Of a stretch of 64,000 nucleotides of DNA, positions 1 through 7,503 are shown in pieces (the first letter of the stretch is position 1; every line of letters starts with the position of its first letter). Under the pieces are notes generated by a model. That model saw only the letters and a list, made by a program, of their open reading frames with translations, was not told the origin of the DNA and did not search any database. This DNA is from CALGLS01 sp965222105 (GTDB lineage: Bacteria; Bacteroidota; Bacteroidia; Chitinophagales; Saprospiraceae): NCBI GenBank assembly GCA_965222105.1, contig CBDCTQ010000059.1, forward strand, positions 1 to 64,000, in the 5' to 3' direction. Position numbers and translations under genes: made by a program.

Positions 1-1
1 A

Positions 2-1384
2 AACCAAACAACCGTAGCAGAACCGGAGTTGAAGTCAACTACCGTTGCTGCCAACGCCGAAACCTGCACACCTGCTCAACCCACACTTCGACAGGTATTT
101 GCCGAACTGGATGCAAAAGTATGCAATGTGGCTTACGACCGGAACGAATTGCTATCGCACGAAATCAGCCCTGAAAACATGCGAGCCATTCAGGGGATCG
201 ACACAATAGAAGCCATCAAAACCGATGAAGTTGGGTATGTTAATTTTGACGAAAGTATGCTTTTAGGCAATACGATAGCCGTCAAACCGGAATTAGACCT
301 CGACCGTTCGATCGCGGATATTGAACTGTTCAAGCCAAAGAAAAAACTCGACGTCGGTTCCTTTGGTTACCAGCTTTGGAACAAGCTGAAAAACGATGTA
401 GCGGGTTATGCACTTCAGGTCCGCAAAAATGGCAACCTCATTCATTATGCGCAGTGGAATTGGGCCCGAACACCTAAAAATGGCAATATCGGGTGGGGGC
501 AAGACAAGAAGATGCACGTAGCCAGCGTATCGAAGTTGATCACCGCTATGGCTATGGTAAAATTGTTGCGCGATAAAAATATCAGTCTTGACAGTTGCAT
601 CGCCTCTTATCTTCCGGCCTATTGGAAGATTGGCCCGTTGGTCAACAGGATCAGCTTTCGAATGTTGTTGACCCACCGATCCGGATTTCTCGACAAAGAT
701 ACCGACTACTACACCATGCGCAATGCAGTGGCCAATGGTGTATTGGAATCGAATGTCGGCGTTGGCAAATACAGAAACATGAACTTCGGCCTGTGTCGCA
801 TCCTCATTGCCATTATTTCCGGAAAGGTGGACCGCAGCTTGTTTGTCAATTTTCCTTACTTCTTCAGAGACCTGGTATGGGATCATATCACCGTTCGCGC
901 TTACAGTGAATACGTCAATGCCAACGTCTTTGCACCGGCTGGCGTATCAGCTTCTCTGCAACCCGCCTATCCGTCTGGTGTGCTGGCATATGATTATAAA
1001 GGCGAGCTCTATGGCTGGAATTCGGGCTATAAAGGCTCTGTATCGGGTGGCGCTGGCTGGCATTTGTCGCTCAACGACTTGCTCAAAGTGATGAGTGAGT
1101 ATCGCCGTGGTGGTGGCATCGTTCCTTCTTCAGTAGCAATTGCAGCCCTTAATAATGGGTTGGGCATCGACCGACGCCGTTATACCGCCGCTGGCTACTG
1201 GTGGGAAAAAGGCGGCCTTTGGAGGCGAATAGACGGAAATAACAATATGTGGACGGAGCAGTGTATGGCCTATTTTCTGCCCGACGGTATGGAGATGGGC
1301 GTGTACGTCAATTCCGCCATTGGTGCCAACGACACCAACCTGCGCAATTTGGTCAACAGCTTGCTTTATCAGAATATAAAGTAG
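2..1384 (+). CDS. Serine hydrolase, class C beta-lactamase/DD-peptidase family (5' partial)
   Basis: The frame is open to the left edge, so the true start lies outside the window; the first in-frame start-like codon is a TTG at 29. Counting from that TTG, an S-V-S-K motif (about 166-169) gives the nucleophile Ser and general-base Lys of the family, and Y-R-N (about 248-250) matches the YxN motif of class C beta-lactamases and DD-peptidases. A Lys-Gly-Gly near residue 395 may be the third box. The region before the catalytic domain (about 110 residues) is non-catalytic. Such proteins are usually periplasmic or lipid-anchored esterases or peptidases; the signal peptide would be in the missing part. 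The substrate cannot be inferred. The downstream gap contains no strong terminator before the next small gene. Confidence 0.8.
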   Translation, partial: NQTTVAEPELKSTTVAANAETCTPAQPTLRQVFAELDAKVCNVAYDRNELLSHEISPENMRAIQGIDTIEAIKTDEVGYVNFDESMLLGNTIAVKPELDLDRSIADIELFKPKKKLDVGSFGYQLWNKLKNDVAGYALQVRKNGNLIHYAQWNWARTPKNGNIGWGQDKKMHVASVSKLITAMAMVKLLRDKNISLDSCIASYLPAYWKIGPLVNRISFRMLLTHRSGFLDKDTDYYTMRNAVANGVLESNVGVGKYRNMNFGLCRILIAIISGKVDRSLFVNFPYFFRDLVWDHITVRAYSEYVNANVFAPAGVSASLQPAYPSGVLAYDYKGELYGWNSGYKGSVSGGAGWHLSLNDLLKVMSEYRRGGGIVPSSVAIAALNNGLGIDRRRYTAAGYWWEKGGLWRRIDGNNNMWTEQCMAYFLPDGMEMGVYVNSAIGANDTNLRNLVNSLLYQNIK

Positions 1385-1541
1385 ATCGGCCGAACTGATC
1401 CGCATTAGTGGAAGCCTACTGCAACCACCTACTGCATTGGGTTATTCATCCTGTATAACCCCGTTTTTATAACAATACAATTTCTAAACCCCAAAAGCAC
1501 CTCAAACAACCAAATTTTTTAACCATTAAAATTTCAATCAA

Positions 1542-1733
1542 ATGAAAATCTCCAAAAAGTTTCTCTACTTCGTCACATGGGCCATTTTGATCATCGTTGG
1601 TGGTATGATGATCACCAACGGAGGCATTACCCCCATTGTTACCAATACGCTCGGCACCATCGCCATAGTATTAGGCGTCGTCGGTCTGGGTCTTGAGATC
1701 TGGGACAGCGCCAAAGCCGGGCCAATAAAGTAA
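1542..1733 (+). CDS. Small two-helix membrane protein, unknown function
   Basis: A 63-residue protein with a basic N-terminus (MKISKK) followed by two hydrophobic helices, about residues 8-25 and 33-52, joined by a short Gly/Asn/Thr turn. The tail is short and polar. No catalytic motif is visible, and I do not recognise a named family. The start is ATG, preceded by an A-rich leader typical of Bacteroidota, which often lack strong Shine-Dalgarno sites. It stands alone between the serine hydrolase and a clear terminator at 1894-1930, so it is probably the last gene of its transcript. Confidence 0.6.
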   Translation: MKISKKFLYFVTWAILIIVGGMMITNGGITPIVTNTLGTIAIVLGVVGLGLEIWDSAKAGPIK

Positions 1734-1893
1734 TATCGTACCTGCTACTGCGTGAAGGGCTACCGGTTACGACCCCTGCGATGATGTATGGCCACTCCCG
1801 CAAAGAGATATTGACCGAAATACAAATCTGATACAAAACGATTGTTGTAATTGTTGACGCGAGTTTAAGTTTTTCTCGTAGCGTAATTTTCTA

Positions 1894-1930
1894 ACAGTGT
1901 GGGCACTTTTGTGCCGACACTGTTTTTTTT
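1894..1930 (+). terminator. Rho-independent terminator
   Basis: A 13-bp stem (1894-1906 with 1911-1923, one mismatch) closes a TTTT loop and is followed directly by a run of T to 1930. It would end transcription of the small membrane protein gene. Confidence 0.8.
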
Positions 1931-2213
1931 GGATGAATTTGACGAGCCTCCAAATGCGACCCGTAAGGGGTTGATTTCAACCTCTTACCCCTCATTCTTT
2001 TTTATTCTTCCTGCGACAGGAAGGAATTCCCATCCCCAGCCCGTTTATTTTTTTACATGCCATCGAAACGTTAGCTTTTTGTTGTTACTAAATGGTTATG
2101 CCGAAGGGGTAAAACCTGTTTTTAAGTTTTTTGTTTTTCCGGCCTGCCATGTCTAAAGGCAGGTAAACCTGTGGTAGGTACCCCGTTCTCGGTATAGCAT
2201 TTTAGTATATCAC
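1931..2213. other. Non-coding stretch with two small hairpins
   Basis: No credible gene is visible between the terminator and the IS. Two short perfect inverted repeats are present: a 7-bp stem at 2007-2023 (CTTCCTG/CAGGAAG) and a 6-bp stem at 2143-2163 (CCTGCC/GGCAGG). Their role is unknown. Confidence 0.5.
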
Positions 2214-2220
2214 TTAAAAA

Positions 2221-3575
2221 CTGACCTTACGCAGGCCAAAAATTTTGAAAATATAGAAAAAATGATATAAGTCTTAACTTTGGTAGATAAAAGTATCTGC
2301 CTAATGAAAAACCCACACATTTTAGACCTGTATTCGGACTATCTGATATCGTCGTTTAAGTTAGCGACGGCTACGGGGATGTCTCAGGTGTTGGACGGGG
2401 CGTTAAGCCACGACAAGATCACCCGATTTTTGGGTCAGCAACGACTGACCCAAAAGGATTACTGGAAATGCGTTAAACCTATTGTGCGTCGAATTGAATC
2501 TTCCGAAGGAGTGATAAAAATAGACGACACAATAGAACACAAGCCTCACACAACAGAAAATGACATTGTATGCTGGCATCACGACCACTCGAAAAAGGGA
2601 CGCGATAAAAATGTCAAAGGCATAAACATTATCAATTTTCTGTATCAAAGCCCTTTGGCTGAGGTAAGCTATGTTTCCGTACCAGTAGCCTTTGAGCTGG
2701 TCAGTAAGACCGAATCCTGGTTTGACAAAAAGAGCGGCAAAGTGAAAAGACGTAGCCCCATATCTAAACACGATATGCTTAGAGCCCGACTTTTGATTTT
2801 GCAACGTCGCAACAGATTGAAGTACAAGTATGTGCTGTGGGATACATGGTTTTCCAGCGCAGACAACTTCAAATTTGTTCACCACGAGTTGAAAAAATAC
2901 TTTGTGGCGGCACTCGTAGCCAACCGCAAGGTGGCGCTGAGTAAGGAGGATAAGCTGCAGGGTAAACTCAAAAGAGTCGATGAACTAAGTATACAAAAGA
3001 ACCAGGCATTGCCCGTTTGGATTAAAGGACTGGACTTTCCAGTCTTGTTGACCAAACAAGTCTTTAAAAACAAAGATGGTAGCCAGGGCGAATTGTATGT
3101 GGTTACTAACGACATGAGTTTGTCTGCTCAAGCTATCTGTACAACCTACGATCAAAGGTGGGGGGTAGAGGTACTCCACAAGTCTCTGAAACAAAACGTA
3201 GGACTGCAACAATCTCCTACCAAAACAGAGAACTCCCAGGCCAATCATATCTTTGCGGCTATGATCGCCTGGACTAAATTGGAACTGCTCTCGAAAATGA
3301 AGCAGACCAATCATTTTGCCCTCAAGACTCAGTTGTACGTCAAAGCAGTTACAGCTGCTTTTAAGCAACTTCAAACCCTTAAACCAAAACGGGCAGTAGC
3401 ACTACCTGTGGGCAAGGCTAGTCCCATTCCTCTTTTGGAATAGGCTCGTTTGGCAAGTTTGAGGTTTTTTTAATAGAGCCTTGCTCTAAACTATAGACTA
3501 TTGGCTCCAATTAAGCTAATAGCCTATAATGCTAAATTTTTCTTTTTTCAAAATATTTTAAGTGCGTAAGCTCAG
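2221..3575 (+). mobile_element. IS4-type insertion sequence, copy 1 (1355 bp)
   Basis: The ends were fixed by comparison with the second copy at 54950-56307. Terminal inverted repeats are CTGACCTTACGCAG at the left and CTGAGCTTACGCAC (read inward) at the right, 12 of 14 matching. A perfect 7-bp direct repeat TTAAAAA flanks it (2214-2220 and 3576-3582), which is the target-site duplication of a recent, intact insertion. It carries one transposase gene. Compared with copy 2 it differs by one synonymous substitution and three single-base indels near the 3' end. Confidence 0.93.
2304..3443 (+). CDS. IS4-family DDE transposase
   Basis: Catalyses cut-and-paste movement of the surrounding element. 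Catalytic acids fit the DDE pattern: I-D-D-T early, W-D-T-W-F in the middle and the IS4 signature Y-x2-R-x3-E-x6-K (Y-D-Q-R-W-G-V-E...K) near the C-terminus. The open frame begins at a TTG (2280), but the ATG at 2304 (MKNPHILDLYS) is a more natural start. The C-terminus here reads ...VGKASPIPLLE, while copy 2 ends ...VGQG because of one extra G in a run. One of the two ends is therefore a mutation or a sequencing error. All catalytic residues are present, so it is probably active. Confidence 0.92.
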   Translation: MKNPHILDLYSDYLISSFKLATATGMSQVLDGALSHDKITRFLGQQRLTQKDYWKCVKPIVRRIESSEGVIKIDDTIEHKPHTTENDIVCWHHDHSKKGRDKNVKGINIINFLYQSPLAEVSYVSVPVAFELVSKTESWFDKKSGKVKRRSPISKHDMLRARLLILQRRNRLKYKYVLWDTWFSSADNFKFVHHELKKYFVAALVANRKVALSKEDKLQGKLKRVDELSIQKNQALPVWIKGLDFPVLLTKQVFKNKDGSQGELYVVTNDMSLSAQAICTTYDQRWGVEVLHKSLKQNVGLQQSPTKTENSQANHIFAAMIAWTKLELLSKMKQTNHFALKTQLYVKAVTAAFKQLQTLKPKRAVALPVGKASPIPLLE

Positions 3576-3676
3576 TTAAAAAGTATCTGTAACTTTCACA
3601 ACCTCCCCACAGCGCTACCCAAATAAAAAACCCTTTCATAAAACATTTATTATGAAAGGTATTATAGAAAAATTCG

Positions 3677-3750
3677 TAGCGTGGGAGAGACTTGAACTCT
3701 CGACCTCCGGATTATGAATCCGACGCTCTAACCAGCTGAGCTACCACGCC
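3677..3750 (-). tRNA. tRNA-Met (anticodon CAT)
   Basis: On the minus strand the sequence folds as a 74-nt cloverleaf: acceptor GGCGTGG/CCACGCT, D arm GCTC...GAGC, anticodon loop TTCATAA, T arm GAGAG-TTCAAGT-CTCTC, discriminator A. The anticodon is CAT. The arms look like an elongator tRNA-Met; the initiator hallmark (three G:C pairs in the anticodon stem) is absent. tRNA-Ile2, which also carries CAT before lysidine modification, is a less likely alternative. The first acceptor pair is a G:U. CCA is not encoded. IS copy 1 ends 101 bp downstream of its 3' end. Confidence 0.93.
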
Positions 3751-3826
3751 AAAACGACCGCAAATATAACCCCTTTTTCCCTTTTATGCACCCTGGCGTA
3801 TCAAAAATAACAATTACCGCCTCCAC

Positions 3827-4978
3827 TCACTCTCTCCGAACCGTCTTATAAAGCGAATAAGCCACCCCCACCGACACATTAAAACTATCCAAAAAAAGAT
3901 CGTTGTCCACATGCCAGAATTCCTCGTTCAGTTCGGTGTGACGGAGGCGGTTGTCGGTGTCGACAATATTTGTAAGCATCTTGTTGTAGCGGACGTCCAC
4001 AAACCAATATAACTGTTTTATATGGTACTGAAATCCCAACCCCAGCATACCGGTGGCGTTCAAATTTTTACGCAAAATCACCGGGTCGGACATCGTCAGA
4101 TTGATGCCTGATGCATACTCCTGAGCGGAGATCTGAGCATCGCGGATCGTCAGCGTAACATCTTCGAGGCGCACTTGCCGTACCAACACAGCAGCCACGC
4201 CTCCATATACATAGGGCTGGATGCGCTGCCTCCCAAAGAGATACTTCAGAGAAAAAGGAACCCGGATGGTTTTATGGATTTCATCAAACCACAAGGAGGC
4301 CGTCTCCCCCGCTGCTTCGGTTTCTATTTGCCCCCGGTATTGATAGGCTGACCGGGCGGTAAGTGCTTCCAGGGTCAGCTCCAGCCGCCCTCCTCCGGGC
4401 CGAAATGAACAAAACAGCCCACTTAAGGAGTTCCACTGTCCGTCAAATTGATCTCTCTGACTGACCACCGTGTCCCCCTGTATGTATTGCTCCTGGCTAT
4501 TGACCAGGGTGAGATCGCCTCCCCCTTTCACCCCAAACGATATCCAATTCTGCGATTCAAACTGGTTGGACAAAAACACTAACTCCGGATGGTCCACTTC
4601 CGCATCCGGCTCATAGAATGGAGTCAACCTCAACAACATCTCATAATAATCAGCCGCCAGAGACTCCTGGTCGAGAAACAAATGCGTCTCTGCCAACAAC
4701 TTCAAAATGTCTTTTCGGGTGCCGACCGATACCTTGGAGTTTCGTCCACAATCCGACAGCAGCGGAGGGATCCTTTCCAACAACCCCTTTTCAAAATACG
4801 AACGCGCCCGGTCCAACCGCAAATTGCAACTCAACCGGTTGATGATCTCATACTCCTGCTCCACCTCCGTCCGGTCCTTATTTCTTTTACTCTTCTTCCC
4901 TCCTCCCTGCTGCCCAATTACAGAGGTACTGACCCCACCCCACAACAACAGTAAACTTATCGCAATCATTCGTTTCAT
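3827..4978 (-). CDS. Secreted/outer-membrane beta-barrel-like protein of unknown function
   Basis: 383 residues with a typical signal peptide (MKRMIAISLLLLWGG...VIGQ). After a short Gly/Lys/Arg-rich linker comes a helical segment of about 100 residues that reads like one or two TPR units (RARSYFEKGLL..., LLAETHLFLDQESLAADYYEMLL). From about residue 145 onward, alternating hydrophobic/aromatic strands (ISFGVKGGG, QPYVYGGVAAVLV, GMLGLGFQYHI, YWFVDVRYNKML) and a final strand (FNVSVGVAYSLY) look like an outer-membrane beta-barrel of the PorT type. Bacteroidota often place such barrels near surface systems, but this gene lies more than 170 bp downstream of the STAND/WD40 cluster, so linkage is uncertain. 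The specific function is unknown. Confidence 0.6.
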   Translation of the reverse strand: MKRMIAISLLLLWGGVSTSVIGQQGGGKKSKRNKDRTEVEQEYEIINRLSCNLRLDRARSYFEKGLLERIPPLLSDCGRNSKVSVGTRKDILKLLAETHLFLDQESLAADYYEMLLRLTPFYEPDAEVDHPELVFLSNQFESQNWISFGVKGGGDLTLVNSQEQYIQGDTVVSQRDQFDGQWNSLSGLFCSFRPGGGRLELTLEALTARSAYQYRGQIETEAAGETASLWFDEIHKTIRVPFSLKYLFGRQRIQPYVYGGVAAVLVRQVRLEDVTLTIRDAQISAQEYASGINLTMSDPVILRKNLNATGMLGLGFQYHIKQLYWFVDVRYNKMLTNIVDTDNRLRHTELNEEFWHVDNDLFLDSFNVSVGVAYSLYKTVRRE

Positions 4979-5149
4979 TGCATATTTTTTTCATTTATTT
5001 TCTCTCCTTTCCAAATTAGCCCACTCCATTTCCTTTTACAACCAGCTAATCAATCAGCAAACAAACTCCTTCGCCAGAACAAAGTGAAGGTAAATAAGTG
5101 TCATGAAGCCTGCTTGGGCAAGTATCAGCACATTAATCAGCAAATCAAT

Positions 5150-7465
5150 TCAATCGCACCCATACCCCCCCGACTCCAGCGTATTACCAATATACAAATC
5201 CCACTCATCCAAAGTCATAGACCGGTCCACTTTTTTACAAATGGCATTGGCATAGGCCGTTGGATCAGGGTTAAAAAATAGCAGGTCACCCTCCCGGTAT
5301 CCCACAACTACATGGTTCGATCCTTCCGGAAATGCGATGGCGGTAGCCCAGCTCTCACCCGAAAGCATCATCGGTTGGTAGTACCGTTTATTGATCGCCT
5401 TGTCGATGTCCCAGTAGCTGGCTCGTCCGTCGTAGGAGGTTATGCCGAGATACCGACCGTCGGGACTGAACTGTATGTCGGCGATTTGGGCGGTGTGAAA
5501 AACGGACAACTGATACAAAGCTACATTGCCCCGGTTGACCGGAAACCAGCCTCCAGGCTTAGCCTGAAGTGTTTTGAGCATCCCATTGGAATGTCCGATG
5601 TACAATAGCCGCTGACCCTTGTAAACGCCGACGCCGATAGCCGTGATCTTTTTTGGTATCTCGACATGACTGGTGATCACTAACTCCTGTGGTATTCCTG
5701 AAAAGCCATACTCGTACAACTCTCCTTTTGCCGTACCGTAATACAGCGTGTGAGGCGGATCGGGCGAAATGGCCAGGGTAGTCATAAGGGTTGTTCCGGT
5801 TACAAGCGTTTGAGTGGTATTGTCGGCGATGTTGTATTGTTGGATGCGGTTGTCGGCTCCCAGACTAACCAGTTTTTGGCTTCCAGGAATGAACCCCAGT
5901 GCATAAATCTCTTTTCCTCCGTGTAAGGACAATCGAAAAGGATCGCCCCTTTTTTCGGCCAGCCTATCGAGATCGAACAAATACACATGCGATAATTCAC
6001 CGCCTACTGCCAACCATTTATTGTCGTCGCTGATCACGAGTTGGTTGAGGGTGGCGTCGAGTCGGGCCAGGGTGGTTACTTTGTAATGTGGTTTAGCCAG
6101 CTTTCGCCATCGCTTGACCGTCCATTTTTTCAAATACCCGCTGCTGCTGATGGTGTAAAAGACCTGGTCTCCTCCATTTTTTGCAAAAACGATGGACCGT
6201 ATCCGCCCTCTTTCGTTGTTGATGCGGTTGAAATTTTCGCTGCCATTGGCCTGGTTGATGCTTCTGACGGACTGATACAGCGCATTGTAAATGTCTTGTT
6301 GAAAAATATCTCCTTCTTCGTTATTGACATTGATCTGATAGGCCGTATGGGCGAGCAGGGCTTTTATTTCGGCCTGATCGTATCCCAGTTGGGTAGCTTG
6401 TTTGGCAAGGCTGTGGGAAAAGGCAATTTCCCGTAAGGATTTATTTTTGGCGGCAAGTTGGGCTTTTTCTTCTGCCCGTTGGGCTTCCTGGGCAGCGAGG
6501 TCGGCATTTTCGGCGGCAAGCCGGGCTTGTTCTTCTGCTCGTTGGGCTTGTTCTTCTGCCAGTTGCGCGTTTTCTTCTGCCAGGCGTTGATTCTCAATGG
6601 CTTGCTGTTCAAATTTCCGGGCCAGTTCTTCGTTTTTAGCTGCCAGGCGGGCGCTTTGGCGGGCTTCTGCCAGGGCCACTCTTTTGAGGGAGTCGTTGCG
6701 TACGGCCAACTGCGCATTGCGGGCTGCTTCTTCTACCGCCTTTTCCTCGTTGGCTATGGCCAGCAAGGCGTTTTTTTCAGCATCCTGTCTGGCCATATCG
6801 GCCTGTATGCGGGCTTCCCGGGCATCTTTTAGTGCTTCATTGGCCCGATAGTATTGCCAGGAGGCCACCAATGAAAGTAAGGATAATGCCGTGATAACCA
6901 TCGTTATAATCCATGCACGCCGCCGCTTTCTCCGCTCCAGACTCTCCTTGCTTTCCTGAATAAAGGCGGCTTCTTTTTCAGAAATGGAAACGGTGGGCAG
7001 ATAGGGCGTGATGTAGTTGAGGTCGGGTTGGGTGAGCAATATCTCTTTTTCCTGATAAATGCGATAGCGGTCGTGGATGAAATTTTCCACCTTTCGCATC
7101 ATCATTTGGTCGGCTTCTATTTTGTTGAAAAACTGAGCCGCCAGCACATTACTCGTTAGTTGGTATACACACCGGTCATCTGTTTGCAATACATCCTCTT
7201 CTTCCAATGTGTCCAACACGGTTTGCACGAGATCGGTCTTTTCATTGGCCGACCAGCCCAGCCCCTCCATAACCGCGTTGAATGATAAGGGACGACTTAC
7301 CCCCTCCCGCGGAATGAACAACGACAGTATGCGCCGGGTCAACCCATCTTCTGTACTGGCGGCAGCCGCATCGGTACGGGTCATTATCCTTTCGAGGCGG
7401 CGCTGCGCCATCTGTTTGGGGTCACCCACCCTTTCCAACAACCGATGGTCTATTACTTTTCGCAT
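5150..7465 (-). CDS. Membrane-anchored coiled-coil WD40 protein (detached C-terminal half of a STAND protein)
   Basis: 771 residues. Order seen: winged-helix-like region at 40-115; a basic stretch RRKRRR then one membrane helix at about 184-204; a long Ala/Glu/Gln/Arg-rich coiled coil at about 205-348 (repeated A-E-E-Q-A and R-L-A motifs); a short linker typical of nSTAND-WD40 proteins; and a WD40-like beta-propeller from about 412 to the end (for example IQFSPDGRYLGITSYDGRASYWDI). Residues 5-28 (IDHRLLERVGDPKQM...) align with the part following the first NTPase module of the upstream gene (FDHQLLEATGRIDDV...). This protein therefore begins where the second NTPase module of its neighbour ends. 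It probably assembles with that neighbour at the inner membrane, with the propeller as sensor. The 38-nt gap upstream has stops in both frames, so this is not a simple indel. The ligand is unknown. Confidence 0.85.
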   Translation of the reverse strand: MRKVIDHRLLERVGDPKQMAQRRLERIMTRTDAAAASTEDGLTRRILSLFIPREGVSRPLSFNAVMEGLGWSANEKTDLVQTVLDTLEEEDVLQTDDRCVYQLTSNVLAAQFFNKIEADQMMMRKVENFIHDRYRIYQEKEILLTQPDLNYITPYLPTVSISEKEAAFIQESKESLERRKRRRAWIITMVITALSLLSLVASWQYYRANEALKDAREARIQADMARQDAEKNALLAIANEEKAVEEAARNAQLAVRNDSLKRVALAEARQSARLAAKNEELARKFEQQAIENQRLAEENAQLAEEQAQRAEEQARLAAENADLAAQEAQRAEEKAQLAAKNKSLREIAFSHSLAKQATQLGYDQAEIKALLAHTAYQINVNNEEGDIFQQDIYNALYQSVRSINQANGSENFNRINNERGRIRSIVFAKNGGDQVFYTISSSGYLKKWTVKRWRKLAKPHYKVTTLARLDATLNQLVISDDNKWLAVGGELSHVYLFDLDRLAEKRGDPFRLSLHGGKEIYALGFIPGSQKLVSLGADNRIQQYNIADNTTQTLVTGTTLMTTLAISPDPPHTLYYGTAKGELYEYGFSGIPQELVITSHVEIPKKITAIGVGVYKGQRLLYIGHSNGMLKTLQAKPGGWFPVNRGNVALYQLSVFHTAQIADIQFSPDGRYLGITSYDGRASYWDIDKAINKRYYQPMMLSGESWATAIAFPEGSNHVVVGYREGDLLFFNPDPTAYANAICKKVDRSMTLDEWDLYIGNTLESGGYGCD

Positions 7466-7470
7466 ATAAC

Positions 7471-7500
7471 GTTAGCGTTAATTAAATTTTCGAGTGAGCC
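7471..7500 (-). repeat. Dispersed motif GGCTCRCTCGAAAA, locus C, in the split between STAND and WD40 genes
   Basis: Read on the minus strand, this spacer begins GGCTCACTCGAAAATTTAAT and resembles sequences at 16339-16372 (+) and 45773-45806 (-). It occupies nearly the whole gap between the two halves of the STAND/WD40 pair. Confidence 0.5.
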
Positions 7501-7503
7501 TTA

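Noticed and set aside
3677..3750. Initiator tRNA-fMet
   Set aside because: The anticodon stem lacks three consecutive G:C pairs and the acceptor starts G:U rather than the C:A mismatch of initiators.
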